Notes: generated by a model not told the origin, from the sequence alone. A stretch of 64,000 nt of DNA from Dehalococcoidia bacterium (GCA_021295915.1 JAGWBK010000004.1:31616-95615), one strand, 5' to 3'; shown: positions 1 to 10,288, numbered from the stretch's first letter. Translations and numbers: made by a program.

Positions 1-365
1 TCGTCCCCGACGCCGTCAAGAGATTTCGTCTTGAAGTCCGACGGATGGAACCTCGGGAAGTGAGCACTCCAGTGGATTGTGCTGCCTCCAACAGCGTTGT
101 ACATCAGTGGCGCTATCGGAGAGTCTTTGTCATTGACAGGGTAGTCTTCCGGAAGGTTCCTGAAGTTCGGGTCAGGATTGAAGTCAGTCTGGCGATGTAT
201 CTCCCAGTCCTGCTGGTTGGACGGATAGTTGGATGGATTTGTCCACCCTCCCTGTTCCAGGCACAGAACGCTGAACCCATCTTTCGCCAGGCTCCAGGCG
301 AACGCCGCGCCCGAAGCGCCGGCCCCTATGATTACAACATCCTGTCTTTCGCCTCCGTTGCCCAT
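1..365 (-). CDS. GMC-family oxidoreductase, N-terminal part (cut by window edge)
   Basis: A minus-strand frame opens at ATG 365-363 and stays open to the left edge, so only about 121 residues are visible. Near the N-terminus it reads VVIIGAGASGAAFAW, the FAD-binding Rossmann dinucleotide motif (GxGxxG), and near the edge YNAVGGSTVHWSAH, the conserved GGS segment of glucose-methanol-choline oxidoreductases. Family members oxidise alcohols or sugars with FAD. The substrate cannot be read from this fragment. A second, complete GMC enzyme lies at 55540-57090. The frame is clear; the exact subfamily is not. Confidence 0.85.
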   Translation of the reverse strand, partial: MGNGGERQDVVIIGAGASGAAFAWSLAKDGFSVLCLEQGGWTNPSNYPSNQQDWEIHRQTDFNPDPNFRNLPEDYPVNDKDSPIAPLMYNAVGGSTIHWSAHFPRFHPSDFKTKSLDGVGD

Positions 366-480
366 GAATCAACCCCTGTTTCTTCGCGCGGTCACAACAC
401 GCGTCTGAATGCTGGTCACCCGGAGTGAGATCGAGATCGTCATTCGTCCTGTTCCTCGTTGCGTGAGTATATATCACAGC

Positions 481-509
481 TTGTCGACATGCCCGCCGTG
501 TTTTACCAT
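481..509 (+). promoter_or_regulatory. Possible sigma-70 type promoter for greA
   Basis: TTGTCG (481-486) and TACCAT (504-509) are separated by 17 bases, each matching four of six consensus positions, about 75 bases before the greA start. It lies in the 217-base gap between the divergent GMC gene and greA, where nothing else is evident. Weak evidence only. Confidence 0.3.
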
Positions 510-582
510 ATACGAACGCGGCTGAGAGATGTCTAATCTGTGCATCGCCTCTCAGTCGCTTTGGTTATGTCGGAGCGTCCCA

Positions 583-1053
583 ATGACTCAGCGCCAGCAA
601 TTCCTCACTCCAGAAGGTCGCGACCAACTACAGGAGGAACTCCACCAGCTCCGTACCGTACGTCGTCCTGATGTCGCCGCCCGCATTCACGTGGCAACTG
701 AAAGCGGCGGTACCGTTGACAACGCCGAGTATGAGGAAGTCAAGAACGAACAGGCATTTGTCGAGGGGCGCATCAGGGACCTCGAACAGTTATTGAACAA
801 CGCAATCGTGGCCGAGCGAAGTCCTGAGTCGGAGGGCCAGGTCCAGTTCGGGTCCGCCGTAACCGTGAAGACAGAAAGAGGCCAGAACCGGAGCTACCAA
901 CTGGTTGGAAGTGCAGAGGCGCGTCCCCTTGAGGGGAAGATCTCAAATGAGTCTCCAGTAGGACAGGCTCTCTTCGATCGTCGCGTGGGGGATGTGATTG
1001 AAGTATCCACCCCTTCAGGAGTCCAGAAACTTACTATAGTGGCCATAGAGTAA
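583..1053 (+). CDS. greA: Transcription elongation factor GreA
   Basis: GreA rescues backtracked RNA polymerase by stimulating cleavage of the 3' end of the nascent RNA. The 156-residue product matches the usual ~158. It has the N-terminal coiled coil (FLTPEGRDQLQEELHQL) and the C-terminal FKBP-like domain with GKISNESPVGQAL. The acidic tip region reads ESGGTVDNAEYEEVKNEQ, close to the family's D/E-rich loop. An in-frame upstream ATG at 529 would add 18 residues unlike the family; ATG 583 has GGAG just upstream and gives the normal N-terminus, so it was chosen. First gene of the rightward run toward lysS. Confidence 0.93.
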   Translation: MTQRQQFLTPEGRDQLQEELHQLRTVRRPDVAARIHVATESGGTVDNAEYEEVKNEQAFVEGRIRDLEQLLNNAIVAERSPESEGQVQFGSAVTVKTERGQNRSYQLVGSAEARPLEGKISNESPVGQALFDRRVGDVIEVSTPSGVQKLTIVAIE

Positions 1054-1139
1054 GACCCAGTTTTCCACACCGGACTCACCATTTACACCAATAGCACACC
1101 AGCATCGACCGAAGCCTCGCTAAGAGGAGGACAGAAAAT

Positions 1140-2621
1140 ATGACGCTTCCTTTAGACGAGTTGGTGCGAGTCCGGCTTGAGAAGACCGAGAACCTTCGAA
1201 GTAAGGGCATAGACCCCTATCCGCGTAACTATGAGCGGACGCACACAGCGACCGACGCAGTGCAGCAGTTTGAGTCGGCTGAATTCTCAGGCGACCACGA
1301 GTTCGACCTGGACCAGGTATCCATTGGTGGGCGTATCACGGGAATGCGCGGTATGGGCCGGGTCACTTTCTGCGACATTCTAGACGGTACCGGAAGCATC
1401 CAGACGATGTTCCGGAGCAACACCCTCGGAGATGACTACGCCACTCTCCGTGACCTTGATATTGGAGACTGGATTGGCGTAACCGGCCAGATGATCCGCA
1501 CCCGAACCGGCGAGGTCACCGTGCAGGCCAGTGACTTTACGGTCCTTTGCAAGTCGCTGAGACCCCTCCCAGAGAAGTGGCATGGCCTTGTTGACACCGA
1601 GATACGTTACCGTCAGCGGTACCTCGACCTGATCTCCAACCCGGAGGCCCGACGCATCGCCGTTCTACGCAGTCGCATGGTGAGCGCGATACGCCGATTC
1701 ATGGAGGGGCGCGGCTACATGGAAGTTGAGACACCCGTGCTGGTGCCGGTGGCCGCTGGGGGCATGGCCCACCCGTTTGAGACACACCATAACGCCCTGA
1801 GCCGCGATCTCTTCCTCAGAATTGCAACTGAGCTCCACCTGAAGCGCCTGATAGTCGGAGGCCTTGAAAGGGTCTACGAGATCGGGAGAATCTTCCGTAA
1901 CGAGGGCATCGACGCCAACCATAATCCAGAGTTCACCACCATGGAGTCCTACGAAGCTTTCGCCGACTACAACGACATCATGGCGCTCGTCGAAGAACTT
2001 GTCAGTACCGTCGCCAACGAGGTGGCCGGAAGCTCCGCAGTGGCGTACGGTGATCACACTATAGACTTCTCACCACCATGGCCGAGGGTGAAACTAGTCG
2101 ACAAGATCAAGGAGTGCACCGGCATCGACATTCTGGAACATCAGAACGTCGACGGTCTGAAGAATGCCATGGCATCGAAGGGGATTCCGATCGAGAACCA
2201 GGTTAGCTGGGCGGGCCTGGTGGACAAGCTGATTTCGACTGCCGTGGAACCGACACTGGTACAACCTACATTCCTGATCGACTACCCTGTGCAAGTGTCG
2301 CCGCTCGCCAAGCGGACTCCCGATGATCCCCGGCTGGTAGAGCGATTCGAAGCGTTCTCCGCAGGTATGGAGATTGCCAACGCCTTTACAGAGCTGAACG
2401 ATCCAGTCGATCAGCGCGGACGGTTCGAAGAACAGGAGGAGTTCCGGGCCGCCCTTCCTCAGGAAGAGTGGGACAGGCTCGATGAGGACTTTCTCACTGC
2501 GATCGAGTACGGCATGCCCCCCACCGGTGGACTGGGCATGGGCATGGACAGGCTAGCCATGCTCCTGTCAGGGCAACGCACCATACGCGAGGTTGTCCTC
2601 TTTCCCCAGATGAGGACTTAA
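1140..2621 (+). CDS. lysS: Lysyl-tRNA synthetase, class II
   Basis: Charges tRNA-Lys with lysine in the cytoplasm. The 493 residues match bacterial LysS. The order is an N-terminal OB-fold anticodon-binding domain (about 60-150, with ITGMRGMGRVTF) followed by the class II catalytic core: motif 2 around RVYEIGRIFRNEG, and motif 3 GGLGMGMDRLAML near residues 463-477. The ATG at 1140 follows AGAGGAGGACAG, a strong ribosome binding site. It is followed by tyrS and gltX, giving three aminoacyl-tRNA synthetases in one run. Confidence 0.96.
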   Translation: MTLPLDELVRVRLEKTENLRSKGIDPYPRNYERTHTATDAVQQFESAEFSGDHEFDLDQVSIGGRITGMRGMGRVTFCDILDGTGSIQTMFRSNTLGDDYATLRDLDIGDWIGVTGQMIRTRTGEVTVQASDFTVLCKSLRPLPEKWHGLVDTEIRYRQRYLDLISNPEARRIAVLRSRMVSAIRRFMEGRGYMEVETPVLVPVAAGGMAHPFETHHNALSRDLFLRIATELHLKRLIVGGLERVYEIGRIFRNEGIDANHNPEFTTMESYEAFADYNDIMALVEELVSTVANEVAGSSAVAYGDHTIDFSPPWPRVKLVDKIKECTGIDILEHQNVDGLKNAMASKGIPIENQVSWAGLVDKLISTAVEPTLVQPTFLIDYPVQVSPLAKRTPDDPRLVERFEAFSAGMEIANAFTELNDPVDQRGRFEEQEEFRAALPQEEWDRLDEDFLTAIEYGMPPTGGLGMGMDRLAMLLSGQRTIREVVLFPQMRT

Positions 2622-2732
2622 GACTGGAATCCCGGTCTGCCGCGGCACTCTTGCTTCCCATTGACCGGCTGCTTGTGAGTCTACTAGGCTGATACCTGAC
2701 CGGTCCCGTGTTCCCATAGGAGAACGTGAACC

Positions 2733-4058
2733 ATGCAGGCGACTCAGTCGGTCGTTGATGACCTTCGATGGCGTGGACTTATCCATGTTACTGACGATGG
2801 AGAGGAACTGCTCACGCCCGGCCTCGAGGACCTCTTGGGAAGAGAGAGGATCACGGCCTATATCGGCTTCGATCCCTCTGCAGACAGCCTCCACATCGGC
2901 AACCTGCTCGGAATCATGGTGCTCGTGCGGTTGCAGCGCAGCGGGCATCGCCCGATTGCCATAGCAGGAGGCGGCACTGGACTGATTGGGGATCCCGGAG
3001 GAAAGTCGGAAGAGCGCCCGCTGCTTACTAGGGACGAGCTTCAACACAATCTCGAAGGGATCAGAGGGCAGCTCGCACGTTTCCTGGATTTCGATGCCGC
3101 AGATAACGCGGCACTTCTCGTGAACAATGCCGATTGGCTCGAAGAGATCAGTTCGATCGACTTCATGCGCGACGTTGGCAAACACTTCACAGTCAATTAC
3201 ATGCTTGCAAAGGAGTCCGTCCAGAGTCGGATGGCTGACGGGATCTCCTACACAGAGTTTAGCTACATGCTGCTGCAGGCTTACGACTACCTGACACTAT
3301 TCGATCGATATGGCTGTGCCCTGCAGATGGGGGGAAGCGATCAGTGGGGAAACATTACAGCCGGCGTGGACCTGATCAGACGCGCAAGGCAGAAGCCTGC
3401 ACACGCGCTCGTAACGCCGCTTATCACTACTGCAGCAGGAACAAAGTTTGGGAAGACTGAAAGTGGCGCAGTCTGGCTCGACGCTGACAAGACGTCTCCC
3501 TTCCAGTTCTACCAGTTCTGGCTCAATACACTTGATGCCGATGCTGTCAGGTTCCTGAAGTACTACACATTGCTGTCTCCAGACGAGATCGAGGAGTACG
3601 AGCACGAAGTAGCGACCAGCCCCGAAGCTCGTGAGACCCAACGGCTGCTCGCCTCAGAGGTCACTCGGATGACGCACGGTGAATCCGCATTTCAGACCGC
3701 ACTGGCCGCAACGGAGGTGCTGTTCGGGGGCGACATCGCAGGCTTCGGCGCTGACGAGCTTCTAGACATCTTCCAGGATGTTCCCTCAATGACCATGCCC
3801 AAGCAGGCCTTCGAAGGCGAGGGCGTGGGTCTGCGCGACCTGGTGGCAAATACAGGTCTAGCATCATCACGAGGCGATGCAAGAAGGCTGATCGAAGGCG
3901 GCGGAATTGTTGTCGGCAGCGAACGCGTGTCTAACAGTAGACACATGGTCAAGCTGGAACACGCAGTAGATGGCAGGGTAATTGTCCTCCGCCGAGGGGC
4001 GCGTCAGTATCGCCTCGTCAGGCTGGCGGCTGACGGGAACACTGATGACCAGAACTGA
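2733..4058 (+). CDS. tyrS: Tyrosyl-tRNA synthetase, class I
   Basis: Charges tRNA-Tyr. The 441-residue protein has the class I HIGH motif as HIGN (residues 54-57), the TyrS segment GGSDQWGNI in the tyrosine pocket, a KMSKS-equivalent KFGKT (about 237-241) and a C-terminal S4-like RNA-binding domain (about 375-435, [13 protein letters not shown]). AGGAG lies 10 bases before the ATG. The end overlaps the start of gltX by 14 bases, suggesting translational coupling. I saw no convincing T-box leader in the 111 bases upstream. Confidence 0.96.
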   Translation: MQATQSVVDDLRWRGLIHVTDDGEELLTPGLEDLLGRERITAYIGFDPSADSLHIGNLLGIMVLVRLQRSGHRPIAIAGGGTGLIGDPGGKSEERPLLTRDELQHNLEGIRGQLARFLDFDAADNAALLVNNADWLEEISSIDFMRDVGKHFTVNYMLAKESVQSRMADGISYTEFSYMLLQAYDYLTLFDRYGCALQMGGSDQWGNITAGVDLIRRARQKPAHALVTPLITTAAGTKFGKTESGAVWLDADKTSPFQFYQFWLNTLDADAVRFLKYYTLLSPDEIEEYEHEVATSPEARETQRLLASEVTRMTHGESAFQTALAATEVLFGGDIAGFGADELLDIFQDVPSMTMPKQAFEGEGVGLRDLVANTGLASSRGDARRLIEGGGIVVGSERVSNSRHMVKLEHAVDGRVIVLRRGARQYRLVRLAADGNTDDQN

Positions 4059-5511
4059 TCACGTAAGGGTCCGATTCGCCCCCAGTCCCACCGGCAACCC
4101 TCACATTGGAAACGTGAGGACTGCTATTTTCGCCTGGTTGTTTGCACGAAGGCACCACGGGGACTTCATGATTCGTGTTGAAGACACGGATCAGGACCGT
4201 CGCACTGAAGGTGCTGTCGAAGCCATGCTGGACTCCCTCCGATGGATCGGACTGGACTGGGACGAGGGCCCCGACATCGGTGGCCCGGTCGCTCCGTATG
4301 TTCAATCTGAACGCCTGGAGCTCTACCACAGCGTGGTCGAAGGGCTCATCGAATCTGGGCAAGCCTATCGATGCTATTGCACGCCTGACCGACTCAATCG
4401 GATCAGGAAAGAACAGGAAGAGGCTGGCGTCGACACGATTGGCTACGACCGCCACTGCCTGGGCCTGTCTTCTGAAGAGGCCTCGCGCCTTGAGTCTGCC
4501 GGCAACAGGCCTGTTGTGCGTTTCAAGATGCCCGATGATGGCGTATCTGAACTCGACGACATCGTGTTTGGCCACGTTGAATTCGAAAACCGCCAGTATG
4601 ATGACTTCGTCGCTATCAAATCAGACGGTTTCCCAACGTATCATCTCGCGTCAGTTGTCGATGATCACCACATGGGGATCAGCCACGTGATGCGCGGTAA
4701 AGAGTGGCTGTCAAGCGTCCCGCGCCACGTTCAACTTTACGTTGCGCTCGGATGGGACATGCCTGAGTTCGCTCACCTGCCTGTCATCCTTGCTCCCGAT
4801 AAGACCAAGCTGAGCAAACGCCACGGCGCGGCGTCGGTTATGGACTATCGCGATATGGGAGTCCTGCCCGAGGCGCTGATGAACTACCTCACCCTGCTGG
4901 GATGGTCTCTCGACGACAAGTCCGAGTTCTTCACTACAGATGAGTTGATAAGCAACTTTGATCCCCACCGCGTATCCAGGTCAGACGCTGTTTTCGACTT
5001 CGACAAGTTGGTCTGGCTCAACGGTCAGCACATAAGAAACTCCCCCGAAGGAAAAGTCGCTGAGGCACTGGCACACTACTGGCAGGCGGCTCCACCTGAC
5101 TTTGACATCCAGCCAGACGCCGACAGTGTTGCCGAAGTTGTGCCACTGATCGTCGAGCGTCTGAAGACCCTCGACGACGCTGCGCCCCTGGTCAAGTTCG
5201 TTTTCTCGAAAAACATTCACCTTGACCCTGAGCAGGTCGTTCAGAGAGGAATGGACCCTGAGGGAACCCGACGCATTCTGGAGGCGGCCCACAAGAGCTT
5301 AGCCGACTTGGAGTGCTTCGAGACGGGCCCCATTGAGTCAGTCCTCAGGCCGATGGCAGCCGAACTTGGAGTAAAGGTGGGCCAATTGCTTGGTACCCTC
5401 AGGGTTGCCACGACGGGACAAAAGGTGTCTCCACCAATATTCGAGTCTCTTGAAGTCCTTGGCAGAGATCGATCTCTTGAGTTGATAGAAAAGGCCGCTG
5501 AGCAGCTGTAA
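4045..5511 (+). CDS. gltX: Glutamyl-tRNA synthetase
   Basis: Charges tRNA-Glu, or tRNA-Gln in organisms using the amidotransferase route. It has [14 protein letters not shown] (HIGH-type motif at residues 20-23), the KLSKRHG signature near residue 255 and a C-terminal helical anticodon-binding domain. An upstream in-frame start at 3982 exists, but that segment lies wholly inside tyrS; ATG 4045 places the conserved N-terminus correctly and gives 488 residues, normal for the family. Overlaps tyrS by 14 bases. Confidence 0.95.
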   Translation: MTRTDHVRVRFAPSPTGNPHIGNVRTAIFAWLFARRHHGDFMIRVEDTDQDRRTEGAVEAMLDSLRWIGLDWDEGPDIGGPVAPYVQSERLELYHSVVEGLIESGQAYRCYCTPDRLNRIRKEQEEAGVDTIGYDRHCLGLSSEEASRLESAGNRPVVRFKMPDDGVSELDDIVFGHVEFENRQYDDFVAIKSDGFPTYHLASVVDDHHMGISHVMRGKEWLSSVPRHVQLYVALGWDMPEFAHLPVILAPDKTKLSKRHGAASVMDYRDMGVLPEALMNYLTLLGWSLDDKSEFFTTDELISNFDPHRVSRSDAVFDFDKLVWLNGQHIRNSPEGKVAEALAHYWQAAPPDFDIQPDADSVAEVVPLIVERLKTLDDAAPLVKFVFSKNIHLDPEQVVQRGMDPEGTRRILEAAHKSLADLECFETGPIESVLRPMAAELGVKVGQLLGTLRVATTGQKVSPPIFESLEVLGRDRSLELIEKAAEQL

Positions 5512-5534
5512 ATAACTCTTGTCAGGTACACATC

Positions 5535-5984
5535 ATGACTATGAAAACAAGACTCGAAGACGATCTCAAACAGGCGATGCGCAGCCGTGACGCGGCCCGG
5601 CGTGACGTCATTAGATACCTGCGGTCCGAGATCAGGAACCAGGAGATTAAGGTCCAAGAAGATCTCGATGATGACGGTGTGGTCCAGGTCCTGTCGCGCC
5701 AGGCGCAGCAGCGTCGGGACAGTATCGAGGCCTTCACCGAAGCCAATCGCAGTGACCTTGTCGAGAAGGAACAGGCCGAACTCGAGATCATCATGGAGTA
5801 CATGCCCCAGCAGATGACGAGCGATGAGATCACCTCCTTGGTCCAGGAGGTCGTCGCTGAAGTCGGAGCTTCGGGCCCCGGCGACATGGGCAAAGTAATG
5901 TCGCAGATTATGCCCCAGGTTCGCGGCCGGGCCGAGGGCCGAGAGGTGAGTTCCATAGTTATGGAGATCCTACGCGGCCTATGA
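5535..5984 (+). CDS. yqeY: GatB/YqeY domain protein
   Basis: 149 residues, the normal size for stand-alone YqeY proteins, which resemble the C-terminal tRNA-contacting domain of the GatB amidotransferase subunit. Typical segments are MRSRDAARRDVIRYLRSEI at the N-terminus, IIMEYMPQQMTSDEI in the middle and GDMGKVMSQIMPQVRGRAEG near the end. Precise function is unsettled; a tRNA-related role is usually proposed, and the gltX neighbour fits that. The stop overlaps the start of an 18-codon micro-ORF (ATGA). Confidence 0.92.
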   Translation: MTMKTRLEDDLKQAMRSRDAARRDVIRYLRSEIRNQEIKVQEDLDDDGVVQVLSRQAQQRRDSIEAFTEANRSDLVEKEQAELEIIMEYMPQQMTSDEITSLVQEVVAEVGASGPGDMGKVMSQIMPQVRGRAEGREVSSIVMEILRGL

Positions 5985-6037
5985 GGACTGCACTGGTCGA
6001 AAAGTTGTACAACTTGGGGATCGCTGAGGCAGGCTGA
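5981..6037 (+). CDS. 18-codon micro-ORF bridging yqeY and purQ
   Basis: ATG at 5981 overlaps the yqeY stop as ATGA, and the stop TGA at 6035-6037 overlaps the purQ ATG as TGATG. The predicted peptide is [18 protein letters not shown]. The linkage at both ends suggests ribosomes could pass from yqeY through this ORF to purQ without re-initiating freely. The phrase [11 protein letters not shown] is loosely reminiscent of the first helix of PurS, which this locus otherwise lacks, but it is far too short to be a working PurS. Whether it is translated is unknown. Confidence 0.35.
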   Translation: MRTALVEKLYNLGIAEAG

Positions 6038-6756
6038 TGGAATTCGGCGTTATCGTGTTCCCTGGCACGTGGAGCGACGGCGACTGCTACACAGCAGTCA
6101 CCGACAATCTGGGAGAGCAGGCACGTTACATCTGGCACAAAGACACCGACGTTTCCGGCGTTGACTGCCTGATCGTTCCGGGCGGCTTCTCGTACGGCGA
6201 TTACCTTCGTGCCGGGGCAATAGCCAGATTCTCGCCGATTATGAAATCCGTCGAAGAATTCGCCTCAGGCGGTGGCTTGGTTATTGGTATCTGCAACGGG
6301 TTTCAGATCCTGTGCGAGGCCGGTCTGTTACCAGGCGTCCTGATGCGCAACGACCACCTGCAATTCCGATGCCAATGGGTGAATCTGCGCGTTGAGACGA
6401 CTGTCACCCCCTTCACAAACGCCAGTCATAGTGGGGATGTCTTGGCCGTTCCCATCTCCCACGGTGAGGGCAACTTCTATGCCGACGACGCTACACTGGA
6501 AACCTTGCAGAACGGCGGGCAGATCGTATTCAGATACTGTGACGACGCCGGCGATGTAACGTCGGAAGCCAATCCAAACGGCTCACTGAGGAACATCGCG
6601 GGAATCACGAACGCCGAAAGGAATGTCCTGGGCATGATGCCCCATCCTGAAAGGTGCTGCGATCCCCTCATGGGCGGAACAGACGGTCTCACGATTTTCC
6701 AGTCGATCGTACAATCCCTTTCCAAGTCGCCCATTGCAGGTGCTTCAACTGTCTAG
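6037..6756 (+). CDS. purQ: Phosphoribosylformylglycinamidine synthase, glutaminase subunit
   Basis: Class I glutamine amidotransferase supplying ammonia to PurL in step four of purine biosynthesis. The 239 residues contain the oxyanion segment [15 protein letters not shown], the nucleophile elbow GICNGFQIL (catalytic Cys) and the C-terminal MMPHPERC with the His-Glu pair. The start is tied to the preceding micro-ORF by TGATG. PurL follows after 29 bases. Complexes with the short PurL type also need PurS, which is not recognisable in this window. Confidence 0.95.
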   Translation: MEFGVIVFPGTWSDGDCYTAVTDNLGEQARYIWHKDTDVSGVDCLIVPGGFSYGDYLRAGAIARFSPIMKSVEEFASGGGLVIGICNGFQILCEAGLLPGVLMRNDHLQFRCQWVNLRVETTVTPFTNASHSGDVLAVPISHGEGNFYADDATLETLQNGGQIVFRYCDDAGDVTSEANPNGSLRNIAGITNAERNVLGMMPHPERCCDPLMGGTDGLTIFQSIVQSLSKSPIAGASTV

Positions 6757-6785
6757 CGCTCTTGACCCTGGAGGTCTGTAGCACT

Positions 6786-9008
6786 GTGCCCATCTCACAG
6801 GAAGTACTTGACCAACTCGCCATATCTCAGGGCGAGTATGAGGCCATAGTCGAGCGATTGGGCCGTGAGCCGAATCACCTGGAGGTCGGGCTGTTTGGCT
6901 CAATGTGGAGCGAACACTGCGGCTACAAGCACTCCAAGCCGCTGCTGAAGTCATTCAACACAACGAGCGGCCGTATGTTGGTAGCTCCTGGAAGTGAGAA
7001 CGCAGGGGTGGTGGACATTGGAGAAGGCCTGGCCGTAGTCATGAAGGTCGAGTCTCACAACCACCCGTCAGCGATTGAACCTTACGAAGGTGCGGCCACT
7101 GGCGTAGGCGGAATCGTACGAGACATTTTCGCCATGGGCGCCCGTCCGATCGCGCTGCTGAACTCGCTTCGTTTCGGACCCCTCACTGAAAGCCGTAACC
7201 GATACCTCTTCCAGGGAGTGGTCTCCGGCATCTCCGGCTACGGGAACTGCATAGGAGTACCTGACGTCGGTGGTGAGGTCCAGTTTGCCCCCTGCTACTC
7301 GGGTAACCCTCTCGTCAATGCGATGTGCGTTGGAATACTTCGTCATGAAGATCTACGGCGAGCAACGGCAGGCAGTCCTGGCAATTTGATAATGCTGGTT
7401 GGCGCAGATACGGGACGCGACGGTATACACGGCGCCTCAGGGCTCGCTTCTCGAACTTTCGAGGAAGAGAGGGAGCTTCGTCCAACCGTCCAGGTCGGAA
7501 ACCCGTTCCTTGAGAAAGTCCTGATCGAAGCGTGCCTGGAAGCTGCCGAGAGTGATGCGGTCATAGGCATACAGGACCTCGGAGCTGCGGGTCTAACCAG
7601 TTCGAGCGTGGAGTGCGCCAGCAATTCAGGAGTCGGAATACACATCGACATAGACGCGGTCCCCCGACGCGAGTCCGGCATGACTCCGTACGAGGTTATG
7701 CTGAGCGAGTCACAGGAGCGTATGCTCGTTGTCGTGAAGCCTGGCCGGGAGGCTGAAGTTAAGGCCATCTTCGACCGCTGGGACCTTCGTTCAGATGTCA
7801 TAGGGGAGGTCATGGACGACGGGCTAGCCTCGATTTCTGAGTCGGGCCGGGTTGAAGCGGCTGTCCCAGTGGAGCTGCTGACCGACCCTCCGCTCTATGA
7901 ACCCCCTGCCATGAAACCTTCCTGGCTTGATGACCTCCAGTCGTTCGACCTTGAATCTCTGCCACGCCCAGAAGCCACTCCATCAGACGTTCTGAAGGCT
8001 CTTCTTGCTTCATCCAACATTGCATCGAGGCAGTGGATCTACAGACAGTACGATCACCAGGTCCAGACCAACACCGTCGTAGCTCCTGGTGGCGATGCAG
8101 CGCTTCTCAGAGTCAAGGACACGACCAAGGGCCTGGCCGTCTCAACCGACGGCAATGGCCGTTTCTGCTACCTGGATCCCTACGTTGGGGGCATGATAGC
8201 TGTCGCAGAAGCATGCCGAAACGTCTCTTGTGCAGGGGCAACTCCTATTGCCCTGACCGACTGCCTGAACTTTGGAAACCCCGAAAAGCCCGAAATCTAC
8301 TTCCAGCTCCGCGAAGCGGTTGCAGGCATGGCGGAAGCCAGTAGGCGATTCGATGCCCCAGTCGTCAGCGGCAACGTCAGCCTGTACAACGAAGCGCAAG
8401 GGGAGGGCATCTACCCAACACCGGTAGTTGGCGCTCTTGGCTTGACGGAAGATGTTTCTTCGCACACGACCGCTGGATTCAAAGACGAGGGCGATGTCAT
8501 CGTCCTGTTAGGAAGGCACTCGTTAGATGCTGATGCTTCCGAGCTTGCTGGCAGCGAATACCTGAGCCTGTTTCACGGGACCGTCGCCGGTCGACCCAGT
8601 ATTGACCTAGGCCTTGAGGTTGCCGTTCAGAGGACCTGCCGCTCGTTGATCGGTTCAGGCATCGCGAAATCAGCCCACGACTGCTCAGATGGCGGCCTTG
8701 CCGTCGCTCTGGCAGAGAGTGCCATCATCGGTGAACTGGGGGCCGACATAAGTGCGAGAGTCGGAGACAGATGGGATGTCTCACTGTTCAGCGAGGGACA
8801 GTCCAGAATTCTAGTGAGCGTGAGTCCTGCCAATCTCGATACGCTGCGAACTGTGTGCGAGTCGGAGAGCGTCCCCTACGTGAAAATCGGCGTTGTTGGC
8901 GGTTCCGAGCTAGTAATCGGTGACGCCGTCTCCGCCGATGTTGCAGACTTGACTGACGCTTACATGAACGGGCTGCCTAGATCGTTGGAGACACCCAGCC
9001 ACTCCTAG
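6786..9008 (+). CDS. purL: Phosphoribosylformylglycinamidine synthase, large subunit (short PurL type)
   Basis: ATP-dependent conversion of FGAR to FGAM with ammonia from PurQ. I place the start at GTG 6786, with GGAGG about 12 bases upstream; it gives 740 residues, the normal length of short PurL, whereas the longer frame from 6654 would run through purQ. Motifs include GLFGSMWSEHCGYKHSK at the N-terminus, VKVESHNHPS and EGAATGVGGIVRDIFAMGA, and the duplicated AIRS-like ATP-grasp halves (second half with DCLNFGNPEKPE and HDCSDGGLAVAL). A short-type PurL normally works with separate PurQ and PurS. Confidence 0.95.
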   Translation: MPISQEVLDQLAISQGEYEAIVERLGREPNHLEVGLFGSMWSEHCGYKHSKPLLKSFNTTSGRMLVAPGSENAGVVDIGEGLAVVMKVESHNHPSAIEPYEGAATGVGGIVRDIFAMGARPIALLNSLRFGPLTESRNRYLFQGVVSGISGYGNCIGVPDVGGEVQFAPCYSGNPLVNAMCVGILRHEDLRRATAGSPGNLIMLVGADTGRDGIHGASGLASRTFEEERELRPTVQVGNPFLEKVLIEACLEAAESDAVIGIQDLGAAGLTSSSVECASNSGVGIHIDIDAVPRRESGMTPYEVMLSESQERMLVVVKPGREAEVKAIFDRWDLRSDVIGEVMDDGLASISESGRVEAAVPVELLTDPPLYEPPAMKPSWLDDLQSFDLESLPRPEATPSDVLKALLASSNIASRQWIYRQYDHQVQTNTVVAPGGDAALLRVKDTTKGLAVSTDGNGRFCYLDPYVGGMIAVAEACRNVSCAGATPIALTDCLNFGNPEKPEIYFQLREAVAGMAEASRRFDAPVVSGNVSLYNEAQGEGIYPTPVVGALGLTEDVSSHTTAGFKDEGDVIVLLGRHSLDADASELAGSEYLSLFHGTVAGRPSIDLGLEVAVQRTCRSLIGSGIAKSAHDCSDGGLAVALAESAIIGELGADISARVGDRWDVSLFSEGQSRILVSVSPANLDTLRTVCESESVPYVKIGVVGGSELVIGDAVSADVADLTDAYMNGLPRSLETPSHS

Positions 9009-9050
9009 GAACGGAGAGCGTCTCCAATCGCACTTGGTGCAAACTCGTCC

Positions 9051-10151
9051 TTAGGTCAGATTGTACGGGATGTCCAACTCGCTGGTGATGTCCTGGAACC
9101 ACTCGATGACTTCAGGGTGGAATGGAATGCCCTGTACGGCCCTCAATTCCTCTTCTTCCGACTCGGGAAGACCAGGGAACAGCACGCGATCGTGACCAGG
9201 GGCGGGCGGAGTCTCTCTCAACATCCGGAGGAAGTCGTCCATCGTCCGCTTGAACTCGGCGGTGTCCATGAATGCTTCAACGTTGTAGGCAGCGACCATG
9301 TGGCCGAAATTAGGACGACCTGGTACGGCTCCGAATCCACCGCCTGAAAGTACTCCTCCGAGTATGTCGACGATGCAGGCGAGCCCGTAGCCCTTATGGG
9401 AACCAGACTCACGCGTGCCCCCAACTGGAAGCAGGAATGAGGAAGCGCGTCCCTCGTAGCCGGGCACTGGCGGGTCCACCTCTTCCATTATTGGCACTCC
9501 GTTCTGGTCCCCAACCCAGCCGGGGAGCAGCGTGTTGCCGAGCCTGCGTGCCAGGCCCAGCTTGTTGCCCGCAACCGTCGAAGTCGCTGCGTCGAAGACG
9601 AACGGTGGCTCCTGGTCCGCAGGTGCCGCGACGGCAATCGGGTTGGTCCCGAGCCGTGGCTCAGCTCCAAAAGTGGGCAGCACGCCCGGAGGGCAGGAAG
9701 TGACGCACACACCTATCTGGTCGTGTTCGAGCGCCATCATAGCGTGGTAAGACGCCATTCCCAGATGCCTTGAGTTGTGAATCGTGACCATCCCGACTCC
9801 GACGTTCTTGGCCTTCTCGATCGCTATCTCCATTGCCTTGGGGACGACGATGATGCCCAGACCGCGGTCAGAGTCGACGTTAGCGGTAGCCGGTGTCTCT
9901 CTGGTGATCCTCCAGTTCGGATCATTGTTCAACTCCCCACTGCCGTAACCGGATACATATGACCGGAGCATGTTAGAGACTCCATGAGTCTCAACTCCGC
10001 GCATGTCGGCCATCACCAGGACGTCTGTTGCGAGCTCGCTGTCTGACTCGCTTACTCCCATCTTCCTGAAGATGCTCGCTACTGTCTCTCTCAGCGGCGC
10101 TTCCTGAACGTGGACCGCCTCATCCGCTGGTACCTTGAAATGTTCTAGCAT
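9051..10151 (-). CDS. Ldh2/AllD family NAD(P)-dependent 2-hydroxyacid dehydrogenase
   Basis: 366 residues with the hallmarks of the malate/L-lactate (ureidoglycolate) dehydrogenase family, distinct from classical Rossmann LDH: DMRGVETHGVSN with the catalytic His, NSRHLGMASYH, the cofactor-binding stretch FGAEPRLGTNPIAVAAP, and GSHKGYGLA. Such enzymes oxidise 2-hydroxyacids such as malate, lactate, sulfolactate or ureidoglycolate; the substrate cannot be read here. It is convergent with purL, and no partner gene adjoins it. CTGGAGG lies about 11 bases upstream of the ATG. Confidence 0.9.
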   Translation of the reverse strand: MLEHFKVPADEAVHVQEAPLRETVASIFRKMGVSESDSELATDVLVMADMRGVETHGVSNMLRSYVSGYGSGELNNDPNWRITRETPATANVDSDRGLGIIVVPKAMEIAIEKAKNVGVGMVTIHNSRHLGMASYHAMMALEHDQIGVCVTSCPPGVLPTFGAEPRLGTNPIAVAAPADQEPPFVFDAATSTVAGNKLGLARRLGNTLLPGWVGDQNGVPIMEEVDPPVPGYEGRASSFLLPVGGTRESGSHKGYGLACIVDILGGVLSGGGFGAVPGRPNFGHMVAAYNVEAFMDTAEFKRTMDDFLRMLRETPPAPGHDRVLFPGLPESEEEELRAVQGIPFHPEVIEWFQDITSELDIPYNLT

Positions 10152-10288
10152 GTGCGTCCTCCAGTTTGTGAATTGTTCTTCGAATTGGCAAAACGAATTC
10201 TATTCTGACCCGTCCTCGGGTGCAACAGACGCCTGATGCTGAGTGCAGATCGGCATCGCTGAGAAGCGTCTAACATCCAGTATTAGTG

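Noticed and set aside
45-428. Plus-strand 127-codon frame at the left edge
   Set aside because: Antisense to a clear FAD-binding GMC oxidoreductase with GxGxxG and GGS motifs.
2622-2732. Possible T-box leader before tyrS
   Set aside because: Too short, with no specifier loop or the conserved T-box bulge sequence.
9012-9024. GGAGA-GCG-TCTCC hairpin between purL and the Ldh2 gene
   Set aside because: Five-bp stem without a T-run; too weak to call a terminator.
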